Assembly: GCF_016785185.1 (NCBI RefSeq)
Contig: NZ_JAEKDY010000002.1
Length of the DNA stretch: 64,000 bases
Strand: one strand, 5' to 3'
From: Heyndrickxia sporothermodurans
GTDB taxonomy: Bacteria > Bacillota > Bacilli > Bacillales > Bacillaceae_C
The position numbers and the translations under genes were made by a program. The notes beneath the pieces are model-generated. The model searched no databases and had not been told where the DNA came from. It saw only the letters and a program-made list of their open reading frames with translations. Every line of letters begins with the position of its first letter. Position 1 is the stretch's first letter. This document shows positions 34,615-43,395 of the stretch, one piece after another.

Positions 34615-36228
34615 ATGATGAAAAAAGTTCTTATTATCATGCTATTTCTTTTTCAAACTTCATTATCCTCCATTCATGCAGATACTCAAAAGCCAAGAAA
34701 CGTAATCTTTATGGTTATGGACGGTACAAATTCCGATGTCGTAACCCTTGCAAGATGGTATAAAGGGAGCCCACTTTCACTAGATAGCATCCTAGTAGGT
34801 GGTGTACAAACCTATTCATTACGGTCAGGAATCACTGATTCTGCCGCGGCTGCTACTGCAATGGCAGTAGGAAAAAAAACAAATGAAGATATGATTGGAA
34901 TGATTCCCTTTTTAGACAAAAACCACGGTTTTGTAGCGAGGCCAACGGTTAATATACTAGAGGCAGCAAAAATGAAGGGGTTGGCCACCGGACTCATTTC
35001 TACCTCCCCTATTCAGCATGCAACACCCGCTGCCTTTTCTGCACATTCTGCATCTCGAAATGATTATGATGATATTGCCGAACAACAAGTTTACCAAGGA
35101 ATCAATGTCGTATTAGGAGGAGGAAAAATAGCTCTCCTTCCAAAAAATCCAGATCTGAATCAACTTCCGCAACAACCAATAGGGATCGGTTCAATACTTC
35201 CGCAATATCGAAAAGACGGAGAAAACTTAATTCAGACAATAAAACAGAAAGGCTATCATTATATCGAATCGAAGGAACAATTAAAACATATATCAGGCAC
35301 AAAAGTATGGGGCAGCTTTGCAAATGAAGATATTGCTTATGAAATTGATCGTCAAAAACTGGCACCTAACCAGCCTTCCCTGGCAGAGATGACGAAAAAG
35401 GCGATAGAACTCTTGGCGAAGCAGAAGCAAGGTTTCTTTTTATTTGTTGAAGGAAGCAAGATCGATTGGGCCGCGCATAAAAATGATCCTATCGGAATGA
35501 TTAGTGAAGTTCTAGCTTTTGATGCAGCCGTTAAGGAAGCACTTCGTTTCGCCAAAAACGATAAAAATACATTACTAATTGCTGTAACAGATCACGGGAA
35601 CAGTGGGTTAACAATGGGGAATGACGATACGAGACATTCCTATTTTAAAACACCTGTACAAAACTTCGTAAATCCACTTAAAAAGGCGAAATATTCACTG
35701 GCCGGCGCAATCTCTCAATTGAATACTGATCACACGAATATTAAACAGGTAGCTAAATCATATGGGTTAGATCCGTTATCCAAACAAGACTTTATTCGCT
35801 TAAAAAAAGCAAAAGATATTGAAGAAGAAATGGTCACTCAATTAGCTAAACGCGCCCATTTAGGATTTACAACAAGGGGACACACTGGTGAAGATGTCTT
35901 TTTATATGCTTATGGACCGAGTAAACCCGTTGGTCTCATAAATAATACAGAAATCCCGAAAATAATAGCAGAATTTTTAAATGTTCCCTCCTTTAATAAA
36001 CTGAATCATTCCCTTTTTGTTAATGCGAACGAGTATTACAAAAACTTGGGGTATGAGACGAAAATTGACCTTACAACAAAGGAGAATCCGATTTTCATTG
36101 CAAAAAAAGGAGAAACAACGATAACCTACCCTGCAAATAAAAACATTAAAGTTTATAATGAAAATGTTGTAGAATTAAAAGGGATTACGATATTCAACGG
36201 AAGTAACTTTTGGATTAGTCTTGATTAG
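34615..36228 (+). CDS. secreted alkaline phosphatase
   Basis: This 537-residue phosphomonoesterase has an N-terminal signal peptide (about 1-22). The metal ligand Asp36 lies in FMVMDGTNSD and the nucleophile Ser76 in GITDSAAAATAMAVG; further metal motifs are DWAAHKND, VTDHGNSG and RGHTGEDV. It releases phosphate from organic esters outside the cell. The start has GAGGTGA; the next codon is also ATG. I saw no clear PhoP box upstream. Longer than B. subtilis PhoA/PhoB by a C-terminal extension of about 60 residues. Confidence 0.9.
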   Translation: MMKKVLIIMLFLFQTSLSSIHADTQKPRNVIFMVMDGTNSDVVTLARWYKGSPLSLDSILVGGVQTYSLRSGITDSAAAATAMAVGKKTNEDMIGMIPFLDKNHGFVARPTVNILEAAKMKGLATGLISTSPIQHATPAAFSAHSASRNDYDDIAEQQVYQGINVVLGGGKIALLPKNPDLNQLPQQPIGIGSILPQYRKDGENLIQTIKQKGYHYIESKEQLKHISGTKVWGSFANEDIAYEIDRQKLAPNQPSLAEMTKKAIELLAKQKQGFFLFVEGSKIDWAAHKNDPIGMISEVLAFDAAVKEALRFAKNDKNTLLIAVTDHGNSGLTMGNDDTRHSYFKTPVQNFVNPLKKAKYSLAGAISQLNTDHTNIKQVAKSYGLDPLSKQDFIRLKKAKDIEEEMVTQLAKRAHLGFTTRGHTGEDVFLYAYGPSKPVGLINNTEIPKIIAEFLNVPSFNKLNHSLFVNANEYYKNLGYETKIDLTTKENPIFIAKKGETTITYPANKNIKVYNENVVELKGITIFNGSNFWISLD

Positions 36229-36245
36229 GGAGGATTGATCATCAC

Positions 36246-37811
36246 ATGAGCGAAGAGATAAAACAGTACGGAAAACAGCTGCAAGAATTATTAGACCCTG
36301 CTAGTGATATCCACCAAAAGCTTGTCCAAAAAGGATTATTACTATATCGACAACAACTTGTTTACAATAAAAAGAAGTCACCGACAGAAATTATCGGTAA
36401 AGTACAGGATGTAACCCCTGTCCAAGTAACTTTGACATTGGAAAACCCATCCACTAGTTATTGCAGCTGTCCCCAAGAAGGGATATGCCGTCACCAACTA
36501 GCGCTTTTCTTTTCTGCATATAGCGAAAATGGAAGTGTTTTTGAATGGATACAAGATTGGAAAAGGGAAGAATCGACGACAAATATTTTAGCTCATATAA
36601 AAAGAGGCAGTGATCTATTGAAAGAAAAAACACCTGCCACTTTGGATGGAGTAGAGGCGTGGCTGGCGCGTTTTCGACATGCCTACCAAGGGATTGATCC
36701 GAGAAATGAATTTGTCCTCGAAGTGACCTGTAAAAATAAATACCGCAGTCTAATCGAATACGCTCCCGTTGAAAGAGAATGGAAACCACTCTATCAACTG
36801 TTTGCTGCATATGAATCGATGAAAATAGTGAATCAATTATGCTCCGAATATCATATTCGGACGTTTAAACGATTTTTCGAATTCATGCTTGATGAGGCAG
36901 ATGAAGCTTTAAAAATATTAAAGGTATCGGCTGCACCGTTTGCATTTGATCCATACTTAAGTTATTTACGGGAAGATAGCATTTTTTTATTAAAAGAATC
37001 ATCATATTATGAATACGAATTAATAGAGTTGTATCAGTTACTTTGGACATTTTTATTTAAACAAACGATCTGGAAAAAATTAGAATACAATCGTTTATCC
37101 GATTTAGTAAAAATAGATAATCGAAAGCGCATTAAAATCGGGTTGATTCATCTCGCTATCATGTGCGGATATGACGATACTGCAATCGAGGAAATTAAAC
37201 AATATGGAGGTGAAATTGCCTCCTTCTCATCTTTTTGGCTAAAATACTTAAATGAACAAAAGCTGTACAATCGTCTCTATTTATATTTAAACACGATTGC
37301 TGCTTTCGTACCATCCTATTTAGAAAACGCTAGTGAATATGACCGTTACGCGTTCATTCGGTCATTTTTTCAGTTTATTAATGAGGGCGTTCTGGCGGAA
37401 CAAAATCCGCTTTTATTAGAAAAAATATATAATCAAACATTGCCACATACCTTTTATCAGTATAGTGACTATTTATTTACAAAAGGGAGATTTAAAGAGT
37501 GGGTGGAACTCCAGCAATATAAAGGAATTGAGCTAGAGTTTATCGACCGTTCACGACTTGAAGCAATAGGAAAAAGCCGACCTCACTTACTTATGCCACT
37601 TTATCATGAAGCCATCGAACATTTGATTGCTGAACGAAATCGGGATTCTTATAAAAAGGCAGTAAGATATTTAAAAAAGCTCCGAACCCTTTATAAAAAA
37701 CAAAAAACTTCTGATATATGGGAACGTTTTTTTGAAAGCTTATTACTCAAAACGAAACGATTACGTGCGTTTCATGAAGAATGTAAAAGGGGCAAATTGA
37801 TACATGCTTAA
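36246..37811 (+). CDS. ywqB: SWIM zinc-finger protein YwqB
   Basis: This 521-residue protein has a SWIM motif near residues 72-85 (YCSCPQEGICRHQLA, CxCxnCxH) and a long helical, Tyr- and Leu-rich remainder without recognised domains. SWIM domains bind DNA or proteins and often accompany SNF2-type ATPases. It overlaps ywqA by 8 nt, so the two are translated together and probably act as a unit. Function unknown; B. subtilis has the same pair. Confidence 0.88.
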   Translation: MSEEIKQYGKQLQELLDPASDIHQKLVQKGLLLYRQQLVYNKKKSPTEIIGKVQDVTPVQVTLTLENPSTSYCSCPQEGICRHQLALFFSAYSENGSVFEWIQDWKREESTTNILAHIKRGSDLLKEKTPATLDGVEAWLARFRHAYQGIDPRNEFVLEVTCKNKYRSLIEYAPVEREWKPLYQLFAAYESMKIVNQLCSEYHIRTFKRFFEFMLDEADEALKILKVSAAPFAFDPYLSYLREDSIFLLKESSYYEYELIELYQLLWTFLFKQTIWKKLEYNRLSDLVKIDNRKRIKIGLIHLAIMCGYDDTAIEEIKQYGGEIASFSSFWLKYLNEQKLYNRLYLYLNTIAAFVPSYLENASEYDRYAFIRSFFQFINEGVLAEQNPLLLEKIYNQTLPHTFYQYSDYLFTKGRFKEWVELQQYKGIELEFIDRSRLEAIGKSRPHLLMPLYHEAIEHLIAERNRDSYKKAVRYLKKLRTLYKKQKTSDIWERFFESLLLKTKRLRAFHEECKRGKLIHA

Positions 37812-40596
37812 AACCAGGTTATTACATGTAGTAATAGAAAAATGTGAAGATGGAATGTTCTTTATCCATACTACTGATGAAAATGGAACTCATGTGGATC
37901 CAACGGATTGGAAGCGCCAATTATTTATATGGCACCAAGAAAGTTTCTTTGGAACCTCTCTGTCTTTTGAAAAACATCATTCAATTGAAGGAGTGAAAGT
38001 AACTAGTTGGGAGCTATTAACCCTATTAGCCACAGAGGGTTTCAGTTCGATGATCCAGTGGGAATGGGATGAACTAGGACAAATATTCTTATCCACCGCC
38101 TATACAATGCATGAGGCTATAGTAAAAGGGGCTTTCTCTCCCCTTTTCGCACAAGATGAGCAGATGATCCAATGGCCACTCCCTTCACTCGTTATCGATG
38201 ATTTCCATGATTCATTTTGGGAGCAAAAATACAATGATATGACCGTCAAATCAATCGTTGAAAATTGGTTTCAATCTGCCGTTGAACACTATTTTCAAAC
38301 TAGACCTGAATTAATTGATAAAATTAATAGCTTAATGAGCTCCGGACTATCTGCAGAAAAGTTGACTTTGTATTTTGATGAAGTAAGCTTTCAAAAATGG
38401 TTAGGATTAAAAAATGATCGTCCATTCAAGATTGCGCTTCGGCTTTCGGAACCGGAGGAACATGAAGATAGTTGGAAACTGGAGACTGTACTACGTGACC
38501 GAAGTTTCCCGGATCGTTTATATTCAATGAACGATTCTCCTGCAAAATGGAAACCATTCATCGCTGAGGTACAAGAAGAACACCGAAGATGGGTGAAACT
38601 TTTCCCTTGGCTTAAAGGTGTTAACGGCTTGAACGATGAATTAGATGAAGATCAAGCATGGCTTTTTTTAACAGAAGCAAGTGAAAAACTCCACGTATTG
38701 GGAGTTGAGATATTATTGCCTTCATGGTGGATGGCAATGAAAGATGCTCAAATAGCAGTGAAAGCGAAAATGAAACAAACGAACACTAGTTACTCTCCCT
38801 CCTTTGTCGGCTTAAATGCCATGATTGATTTTGACTGGCGGTTATCGGTTAATGGGTCGGAGCTTTCAGAAGATGACTTTCAGCAGTTAATCGAAAGCCA
38901 AAGAAAATTAATTAAATTAAATGGCCAGTGGGTACGCTTTGATCCAAAAATGATCAAGCAGATTCAAGATTTAATGCAACGTGCAAAAAAGGAAGGGCTA
39001 ACAGTACGAGACATCTTTGAACAAGAATTAATTACTGCAGATGAAGAAATAGATGAAGATTTTAATCCAAAAGCATTTGCCAAAATCCAAATTGAATTAA
39101 ATCGATCAATTAAGAAATTAATTCAACAACTTACTGATTTAGCAAATATACCACAGTTGCCCGTACCGATTGAATTTCAAGGGCAATTACGTCCCTATCA
39201 AGTACAAGGATATAGTTGGTTAGCCTTTTTAAGGAAATTCCATTTTGGCGCTATTCTTGCCGATGATATGGGGCTGGGGAAAACCATCCAGCTCATCACG
39301 TATTTATTACATGTAAAAAAGTCTAGTGAGTTAAAAGCTCCTTCACTAATCATTTGTCCAACTTCTGTTCTTGGAAATTGGCAAAAGGAGTTCGCACGCT
39401 TTGCACCAAATTTAAATGTCGTCCTTCATTATGGACCGAATCGTCCGAAGGGAGATTATTTTGGCGAATCTCTAAAAGATGTTGATGTCATTCTCACCAC
39501 CTATGGTTTATCCCATTTAGATTTTGACGAGCTTTCCGATATTAACTGGAGCACAGTAGCAATTGACGAAGCGCAAAATATTAAAAATTCCGGGACAAAA
39601 CAATCTCGCGCAATTAGAAAACTAAAGGGGGAGCACAAAATTGCCCTGACAGGGACACCTATGGAAAACCGTTTATCTGAATTGTGGTCAATATTTGATT
39701 TCACAAATCACGGCTTTCTTGGAACGTTTTCACAATTTCAAAAGAAATACATTCTCCCAATCGAAAAGGCCGGCACGGAAGGGAAAATTCGGGAACTCCA
39801 ATCACTTATTCGACCATTTTTATTAAGAAGAACGAAGCAAGATCCTGAAGTTGAATTAAATTTACCGGATAAAATCGAAGAAAAAGAATACTGTCCATTA
39901 ACAACCGAACAAGCTTCTCTTTACGAACAGCTAATCCGTGATACATTCGATCAAATTGAAACATTATCGAGCTTTCAGCGTAAAGGTCTTATTTTAAAAA
40001 TGCTCAATCATTTAAAACAACTTTGTAATCATCCCGCTTTATATTTGAAAGAGGAAAGACCAAACAATGTAGTGAAACGATCTCATAAAATTGAAAAACT
40101 CATTGAATTGCTAACATCCGTACTTGATGCAAACGAAGGATGCTTAATTTTTACTCAATATATAGGAATGGGAAGAATTATTCAGGAAACATTGAATTCC
40201 CATTTTAATTTGGATGTACCATTTTTAAATGGGAGTATGCCTAAAGCGAAACGTGATGAATATGTGCAATCCTTTCAGAATGGGGAGTTTCCTATTTTTC
40301 TAATCTCTCTAAAAGCCGGGGGGACCGGATTAAACTTAACAGCAGCCAATCATGTCATTCATTTTGATCGCTGGTGGAACCCCGCTGTTGAAAATCAAGC
40401 GACTGACCGCGTCTATCGAATTGGTCAAAGTCGTTTTGTTCATGTTCATAAATTCATTACTACAGGCACTTTAGAAGAGAAAATTGATGCGATGCTCGAA
40501 AAGAAACAAGCATTAAATGATGAAATTATTCAAAGCGATAATTGGATTACTGAGCTTTCAAATATAGAACTACAAGATTTACTAGCACTGTCCTAA
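37804..40596 (+). CDS. ywqA: SNF2-family ATPase/helicase YwqA
   Basis: This 930-residue protein has an N-terminal SNF2-associated bacterial region (about 1-430). The SNF2 ATPase has motif I DDMGLGKT (about 487-494), motif II DEAQ (about 587) and TGTPMENR. The helicase C lobe has KAGGTGLNLTAANHVIHFDR and RVYRIGQ (about 870). Such proteins translocate on double-stranded DNA and displace bound proteins; the cellular role of the bacterial enzymes is unclear. It partners the SWIM protein and ends with a strong terminator. Confidence 0.93.
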   Translation: MLKTRLLHVVIEKCEDGMFFIHTTDENGTHVDPTDWKRQLFIWHQESFFGTSLSFEKHHSIEGVKVTSWELLTLLATEGFSSMIQWEWDELGQIFLSTAYTMHEAIVKGAFSPLFAQDEQMIQWPLPSLVIDDFHDSFWEQKYNDMTVKSIVENWFQSAVEHYFQTRPELIDKINSLMSSGLSAEKLTLYFDEVSFQKWLGLKNDRPFKIALRLSEPEEHEDSWKLETVLRDRSFPDRLYSMNDSPAKWKPFIAEVQEEHRRWVKLFPWLKGVNGLNDELDEDQAWLFLTEASEKLHVLGVEILLPSWWMAMKDAQIAVKAKMKQTNTSYSPSFVGLNAMIDFDWRLSVNGSELSEDDFQQLIESQRKLIKLNGQWVRFDPKMIKQIQDLMQRAKKEGLTVRDIFEQELITADEEIDEDFNPKAFAKIQIELNRSIKKLIQQLTDLANIPQLPVPIEFQGQLRPYQVQGYSWLAFLRKFHFGAILADDMGLGKTIQLITYLLHVKKSSELKAPSLIICPTSVLGNWQKEFARFAPNLNVVLHYGPNRPKGDYFGESLKDVDVILTTYGLSHLDFDELSDINWSTVAIDEAQNIKNSGTKQSRAIRKLKGEHKIALTGTPMENRLSELWSIFDFTNHGFLGTFSQFQKKYILPIEKAGTEGKIRELQSLIRPFLLRRTKQDPEVELNLPDKIEEKEYCPLTTEQASLYEQLIRDTFDQIETLSSFQRKGLILKMLNHLKQLCNHPALYLKEERPNNVVKRSHKIEKLIELLTSVLDANEGCLIFTQYIGMGRIIQETLNSHFNLDVPFLNGSMPKAKRDEYVQSFQNGEFPIFLISLKAGGTGLNLTAANHVIHFDRWWNPAVENQATDRVYRIGQSRFVHVHKFITTGTLEEKIDAMLEKKQALNDEIIQSDNWITELSNIELQDLLALS

Positions 40597-40611
40597 TTGG
40601 ATAGAATCAAA

Positions 40612-40648
40612 AAAAGTGACCAGCGTACATAGCTGGTCGCAATTTTTT
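40612..40648 (+). terminator. terminator of ywqB-ywqA
   Basis: GTGACCAGC, loop GTACATA, GCTGGTCGC and then AATTTTTT lie 20 nt after the ywqA stop codon. Confidence 0.9.
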
Positions 40649-40724
40649 GAGGGAAAATGGGGATATGAAACTACTACTTTTATCTGATGAGGATTGTTTG
40701 GAGTAAAAAGATAAATGGTTGTTC

Positions 40725-40904
40725 CTATGAAACATGTTTTGTAGATAATGTGTGGTCATTTAGATGATTTTTCAGTAGTTGATTTTCTAGATGAGTGGTT
40801 TGTATAGAAAGATTAAATACTCTTTGATTGGCTCTTCCTAACATAAGAATAAGGTCTTCTACTAAGTTCTCTAATTTTTCTATTCTTTGTTTTAATTCTT
40901 CCAT
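40725..40904 (-). CDS. small coiled-coil protein of unknown function, 59 aa
   Basis: This 59-codon frame has GAAGGGA seven nucleotides before its ATG and begins 17 nt after the ssbB stop, so it is probably cotranscribed with ssbB. The product starts MEELKQRIEKLENLVEDL, a heptad-repeat coiled coil, and ends HTLSTKHVS. I do not recognise it. If the ComK-type site upstream of ssbB is real, this gene would also belong to the competence regulon. Confidence 0.65.
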   Translation of the reverse strand: MEELKQRIEKLENLVEDLILMLGRANQRVFNLSIQTTHLENQLLKNHLNDHTLSTKHVS

Positions 40905-40921
40905 TATCTTGTCCCTTCTTT

Positions 40922-41272
40922 TTAAGTTGTATGGAGCACCCTATCTTCTGAAGGCTTTCCACCTAAAAATTTCACTGAATCGGCTACTACCTCAGTCACA
41001 TACACCTTCTTCCCATCTTGATTTTCATAATTTCTCGTTTGAATTTTTCCAACGACGCCTAAAATTGAGCCCCTCGTACAATATTTTGCTGTATTTTCTG
41101 CTGCCTTGTTCCAAAGTGTACATAGGACAAAATCAGCATCATATTGACCTGCACTATTCTTATAATGTCGATTAAGTGCAAGTGTGACATTTAGTACCGC
41201 TTTCCCTTCCAACGTATAACGAAGCTCCGGTTTTTTCGTTAACCTCCCAACTAAGGTCACTTGATTTAGCAA
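40922..41272 (-). CDS. ssbB: single-stranded DNA-binding protein SsbB
   Basis: This 116-residue protein is essentially one OB-fold domain (NQVTLVGRLTKKPELRYT, DFVLCTLWNKAAENTAKYC, VYVTEVVADSVKFL). It lacks the long acidic tail of the replicative SsbA, as does B. subtilis SsbB (YwpH). SsbB coats incoming DNA during transformation. I start it at TTG 41272, eight nucleotides after GGAGAGG, giving MLNQVTLVGR like the B. subtilis start. Next to ywpF as in B. subtilis. Confidence 0.93.
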   Translation of the reverse strand: MLNQVTLVGRLTKKPELRYTLEGKAVLNVTLALNRHYKNSAGQYDADFVLCTLWNKAAENTAKYCTRGSILGVVGKIQTRNYENQDGKKVYVTEVVADSVKFLGGKPSEDRVLHTT

Positions 41273-41304
41273 AAATATATCCTCTCCTTTCATTTTCTGT
41301 TATT

Positions 41305-41333
41305 ATCATAACTTGATTTAGTCATATGGTAAA
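41305..41333 (-). promoter_or_regulatory. ssbB promoter
   Basis: The minus strand has TTTACC (41328-41333), a 17-nt spacer and TATGAT (41305-41310), about 33 nt before the ssbB start. The -35 is imperfect, consistent with an activated promoter. Confidence 0.6.
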
Positions 41334-41339
41334 ATTAGC

Positions 41340-41383
41340 AAAATAGTATTTTTTGTTCACTGAATTCTTGAAAATGACAATTT
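41340..41383 (-). promoter_or_regulatory. candidate ComK box (two AT-boxes)
   Basis: AAAATAGTATTTT (41340-41352) fits AAAA-N5-TTTT exactly. Eighteen base pairs further, AAAATGACAATTT (41371-41383) fits with one change. Known ComK boxes are two AT-boxes separated by 8, 18 or 31 bp just upstream of the -35, as found here. Confidence 0.55.
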
Positions 41384-41529
41384 GCGCAGGATGTATTCTA
41401 TATTTAGAATTAATTTTCCATTTAAAAAACTTTTTTAAGCATTTTAATTTTTATTTTCATATGAGTGATGTATTTTCTTCATCCGGTGATAATGTGATAT
41501 AATTTAACAAATATGGAGGAGGAGTTTAA

Positions 41530-41967
41530 ATGAAAACCTTCAAAATTGTATCGTTACAAATTATTGATGATGGAAATATGATGAATATTCCTTTAGAAGA
41601 TGGGTTAATTATTAATAAAGAAGATGGGAAAGCAACCTGGCTAATAGAGGCGTACACCGATAAAAAATTTTATGATTATTTTCGTATCATACAGCAAAAA
41701 AATGATGATGTTAATGTCCAAGTAATCATCACACATGAAGGGAATGACCCTGCCCCATTTAGCACACATATACGTGGAATAAAGAAATTCGAAAAAAATA
41801 TAAGCGTACTATTAGAAGGGCATTTAAATGTGAAACGAAGCAAATATGCGGAGCTATTACTAAATGAATTAGTCAATGATGGTTTTAGTGGAGATGAATT
41901 AGTACAGGAATTTTCAAACCGTATGAATAAAAAGAAGCGATTTGCGGTTCCGAAAAGTAAGCTATAA
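41530..41967 (+). CDS. ywpF: YwpF-family protein
   Basis: This 145-residue soluble protein resembles B. subtilis YwpF (MKTFKIVSLQI at the start, RFAVPKSKL at the end). Its function is unknown. It has a strong GGAGGAG site and is divergent from ssbB, sharing a 257-nt intergenic region that also holds the ComK-type box. A weak AAAGGG/CCCTTT hairpin with a T-rich tail follows the stop. Confidence 0.85.
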   Translation: MKTFKIVSLQIIDDGNMMNIPLEDGLIINKEDGKATWLIEAYTDKKFYDYFRIIQQKNDDVNVQVIITHEGNDPAPFSTHIRGIKKFEKNISVLLEGHLNVKRSKYAELLLNELVNDGFSGDELVQEFSNRMNKKKRFAVPKSKL

Positions 41968-42048
41968 AGGGAACGGAATCCGCAATATACATTAGCGCCC
42001 TTTTCTTTTCTTTAGAGGAAATGAAAAAGGCGATAGTAACAGATAAGT

Positions 42049-42327
42049 TTATTTATTTTTATCCTTATCTTTATTAGTATTCATATCTAAATCTGTATCT
42101 TCTTTATCAATTTTATTGTCTGTGTCATTCGTTTTATTGTCATGTAAATCGGTTTTATTATTATTTAGGTTGCTATTATCTAAGTTTTTATTTTTTACAT
42201 CATTTTTGTCTACATCGTTTACACCTTTATTGTTGTTAGGTGGTGGTTTTTGATCATTGTTTGCACAGCCAAATAGCAGCATGGTTGCTAGCAGTGAACC
42301 CCCTGCTTTTTTCAATAATTTACCCAT
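42049..42327 (-). CDS. Asn/Asp-rich lipoprotein
   Basis: This 92-residue protein starts MGKLLKKAGGSLLATMLLFG, with lipobox LLFGC (Cys21). The mature part is almost entirely Asn, Asp and Lys repeats with PPP near the anchor. It is therefore a lipid-anchored, hydrophilic, probably unstructured surface protein. The ATG after AAGGTG is used; the longest frame starts 12 codons earlier. I do not recognise a family. Confidence 0.75.
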   Translation of the reverse strand: MGKLLKKAGGSLLATMLLFGCANNDQKPPPNNNKGVNDVDKNDVKNKNLDNSNLNNNKTDLHDNKTNDTDNKIDKEDTDLDMNTNKDKDKNK

Positions 42328-42407
42328 AATAATCACCTTTTTCATATTGTTTTTCAAGACCAAAGTGTCGGCCTGCCATTAATATTCCCTCACAATTTAA
42401 ATGAATA

Positions 42408-42440
42408 CAAAAAAAGAGATTTGTTTTCACAAATCTCTTT
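42408..42440 (-). terminator. terminator of fabZ
   Basis: On the minus strand AAAGAGATTTGT, loop GAAA, ACAAATCTCTTT and TTTT lie 7 nt after the fabZ stop codon. Confidence 0.9.
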
Positions 42441-42447
42441 CAAAAAG

Positions 42448-42873
42448 TTATTTACCTAAAGCAAACATCATTTCTGTTTCGCAAACTAATTCACCGTTCA
42501 CTGTTGCTACACCTTTTCCTTTACCGATCGGCCCTTTAAAACGAATCATTTCTACTTCAAGCCTTAATTGGTCACCGGGCTTTACTTGACGCTTAAAACG
42601 GCAGTTATCAATTCCGGTAAAAAAGGCTAGTCTTCCTCTGTTTTCTTCCTTTTTAAGCATGGCTACCGCACCAACTTGTGCTAGAGCCTCGACGATTAAT
42701 ACACCCGGCATGACTGGATATTCAGGAAAATGCCCATTAAAAAAGTCTTCATTGCCAGTGACGTTTTTTACTCCAACAGCACTTTTGCCTTCTTCTACTT
42801 CTAATATTTGATCAATAAGTAAAAAAGGGTAGCGGTGTGGAATAATCTCTTTAATTTGTTGAATATCTAACAT
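42448..42873 (-). CDS. fabZ: (3R)-hydroxyacyl-ACP dehydratase FabZ
   Basis: This 141-residue hot-dog-fold enzyme dehydrates 3-hydroxyacyl-ACP in fatty-acid synthesis. The catalytic His48 ([12 protein letters not shown]) and Glu62 (VEALAQ) are present. I start it at ATG 42873 behind GGAGG; the open frame runs 56 codons further upstream only because it passes through the repeat at 42920-43046. Size equals B. subtilis FabZ (YwpB). Confidence 0.96.
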   Translation of the reverse strand: MLDIQQIKEIIPHRYPFLLIDQILEVEEGKSAVGVKNVTGNEDFFNGHFPEYPVMPGVLIVEALAQVGAVAMLKKEENRGRLAFFTGIDNCRFKRQVKPGDQLRLEVEMIRFKGPIGKGKGVATVNGELVCETEMMFALGK

Positions 42874-42919
42874 TTCAAAAAAACCTCCATTTTCAAATAA
42901 GGCTCTGCTAAACTTACCT

Positions 42920-43046
42920 GTTGATTTCCGCTCCAGGCACTCGCTTTCCGCGGGCGGTTCGGGAGCCTCCTCGTCGCTTCGCGCCTGCGGGGTCTCCCGT
43001 ATACCGTTTATCCCGCAGGAGTCTCGTGCCTTCCGCTCCAATCAAC
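42920..43046. repeat. long intergenic repeat, copy 2
   Basis: This 127-bp element is bounded by TTGATTTCCGCTCCA and TTCCGCTCCAATCAA. It shares long stretches with copy 1 (31033-31161), such as CTCGCTTTCCGCGGG and CCCGCAGGAGTCTCG. Stems are GGCAC (42936-42940) with GTGCC (43026-43030) and GGGAG (42961-42965) with CTCCC (42994-42998). Both arms differ from copy 1 but still pair. It lies between fabZ and the EpuA-like gene. Confidence 0.85.
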
Positions 43047-43087
43047 ATAGTTGCAAATTCAACAATATGATTTAACATAGACTTCAT

Positions 43088-43117
43088 TAAAAAAGAAAGG
43101 GCGTCTACCCTTTCTTA
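43088..43117. terminator. terminator of flhO-flhP-epuA-like unit
   Basis: AAGAAAGGG, loop CGTCTA and CCCTTTCTT, with T-runs on both sides. It overlaps the stop codon of the EpuA-like gene. Confidence 0.85.
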
Positions 43118-43381
43118 TTTTTTATTTACTAAGTCAATTATATGGGTCCAGGTAGATTTTTTCAATGCGTCCATCGGTTTTCCATCTCCAATTACTCCAT
43201 AACCTATGATTACACCGAGTATTAAACTAATGAACAAAGTAAAGATCACAATAATTACCCTTAACCAAATTGGAATTAAACGAACGCGTACTTTCCTTTT
43301 TTCTTTGGTAGATGCCTTTACTTTCTCTTCTTTTAGTTGTTCACGTGTCTTTGGATTGTGCTGGATTTCCTTTTCTGTCAT
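43115..43381 (-). CDS. EpuA-like small membrane protein (DUF often mislabelled RNA polymerase beta)
   Basis: This 88-residue protein has a charged N-terminus and one transmembrane helix (about 38-62) within RVRLIPIWLRVIIVI...GVIIGYGVIGDGKP. That motif identifies the EpuA family. Databases often label it an RNA polymerase subunit beta, which is not supported by the sequence. The last gene after flhP, 15 nt downstream; function unknown. Confidence 0.8.
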   Translation of the reverse strand: MTEKEIQHNPKTREQLKEEKVKASTKEKRKVRVRLIPIWLRVIIVIFTLFISLILGVIIGYGVIGDGKPMDALKKSTWTHIIDLVNKK

Positions 43382-43395
43382 TGATTTAACCCCTT

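Noticed and set aside
42874..43041. Upstream extension of fabZ by 56 codons
   Set aside because: The extension is translated repeat sequence; the proper ATG has a GGAGG site and gives the family length.
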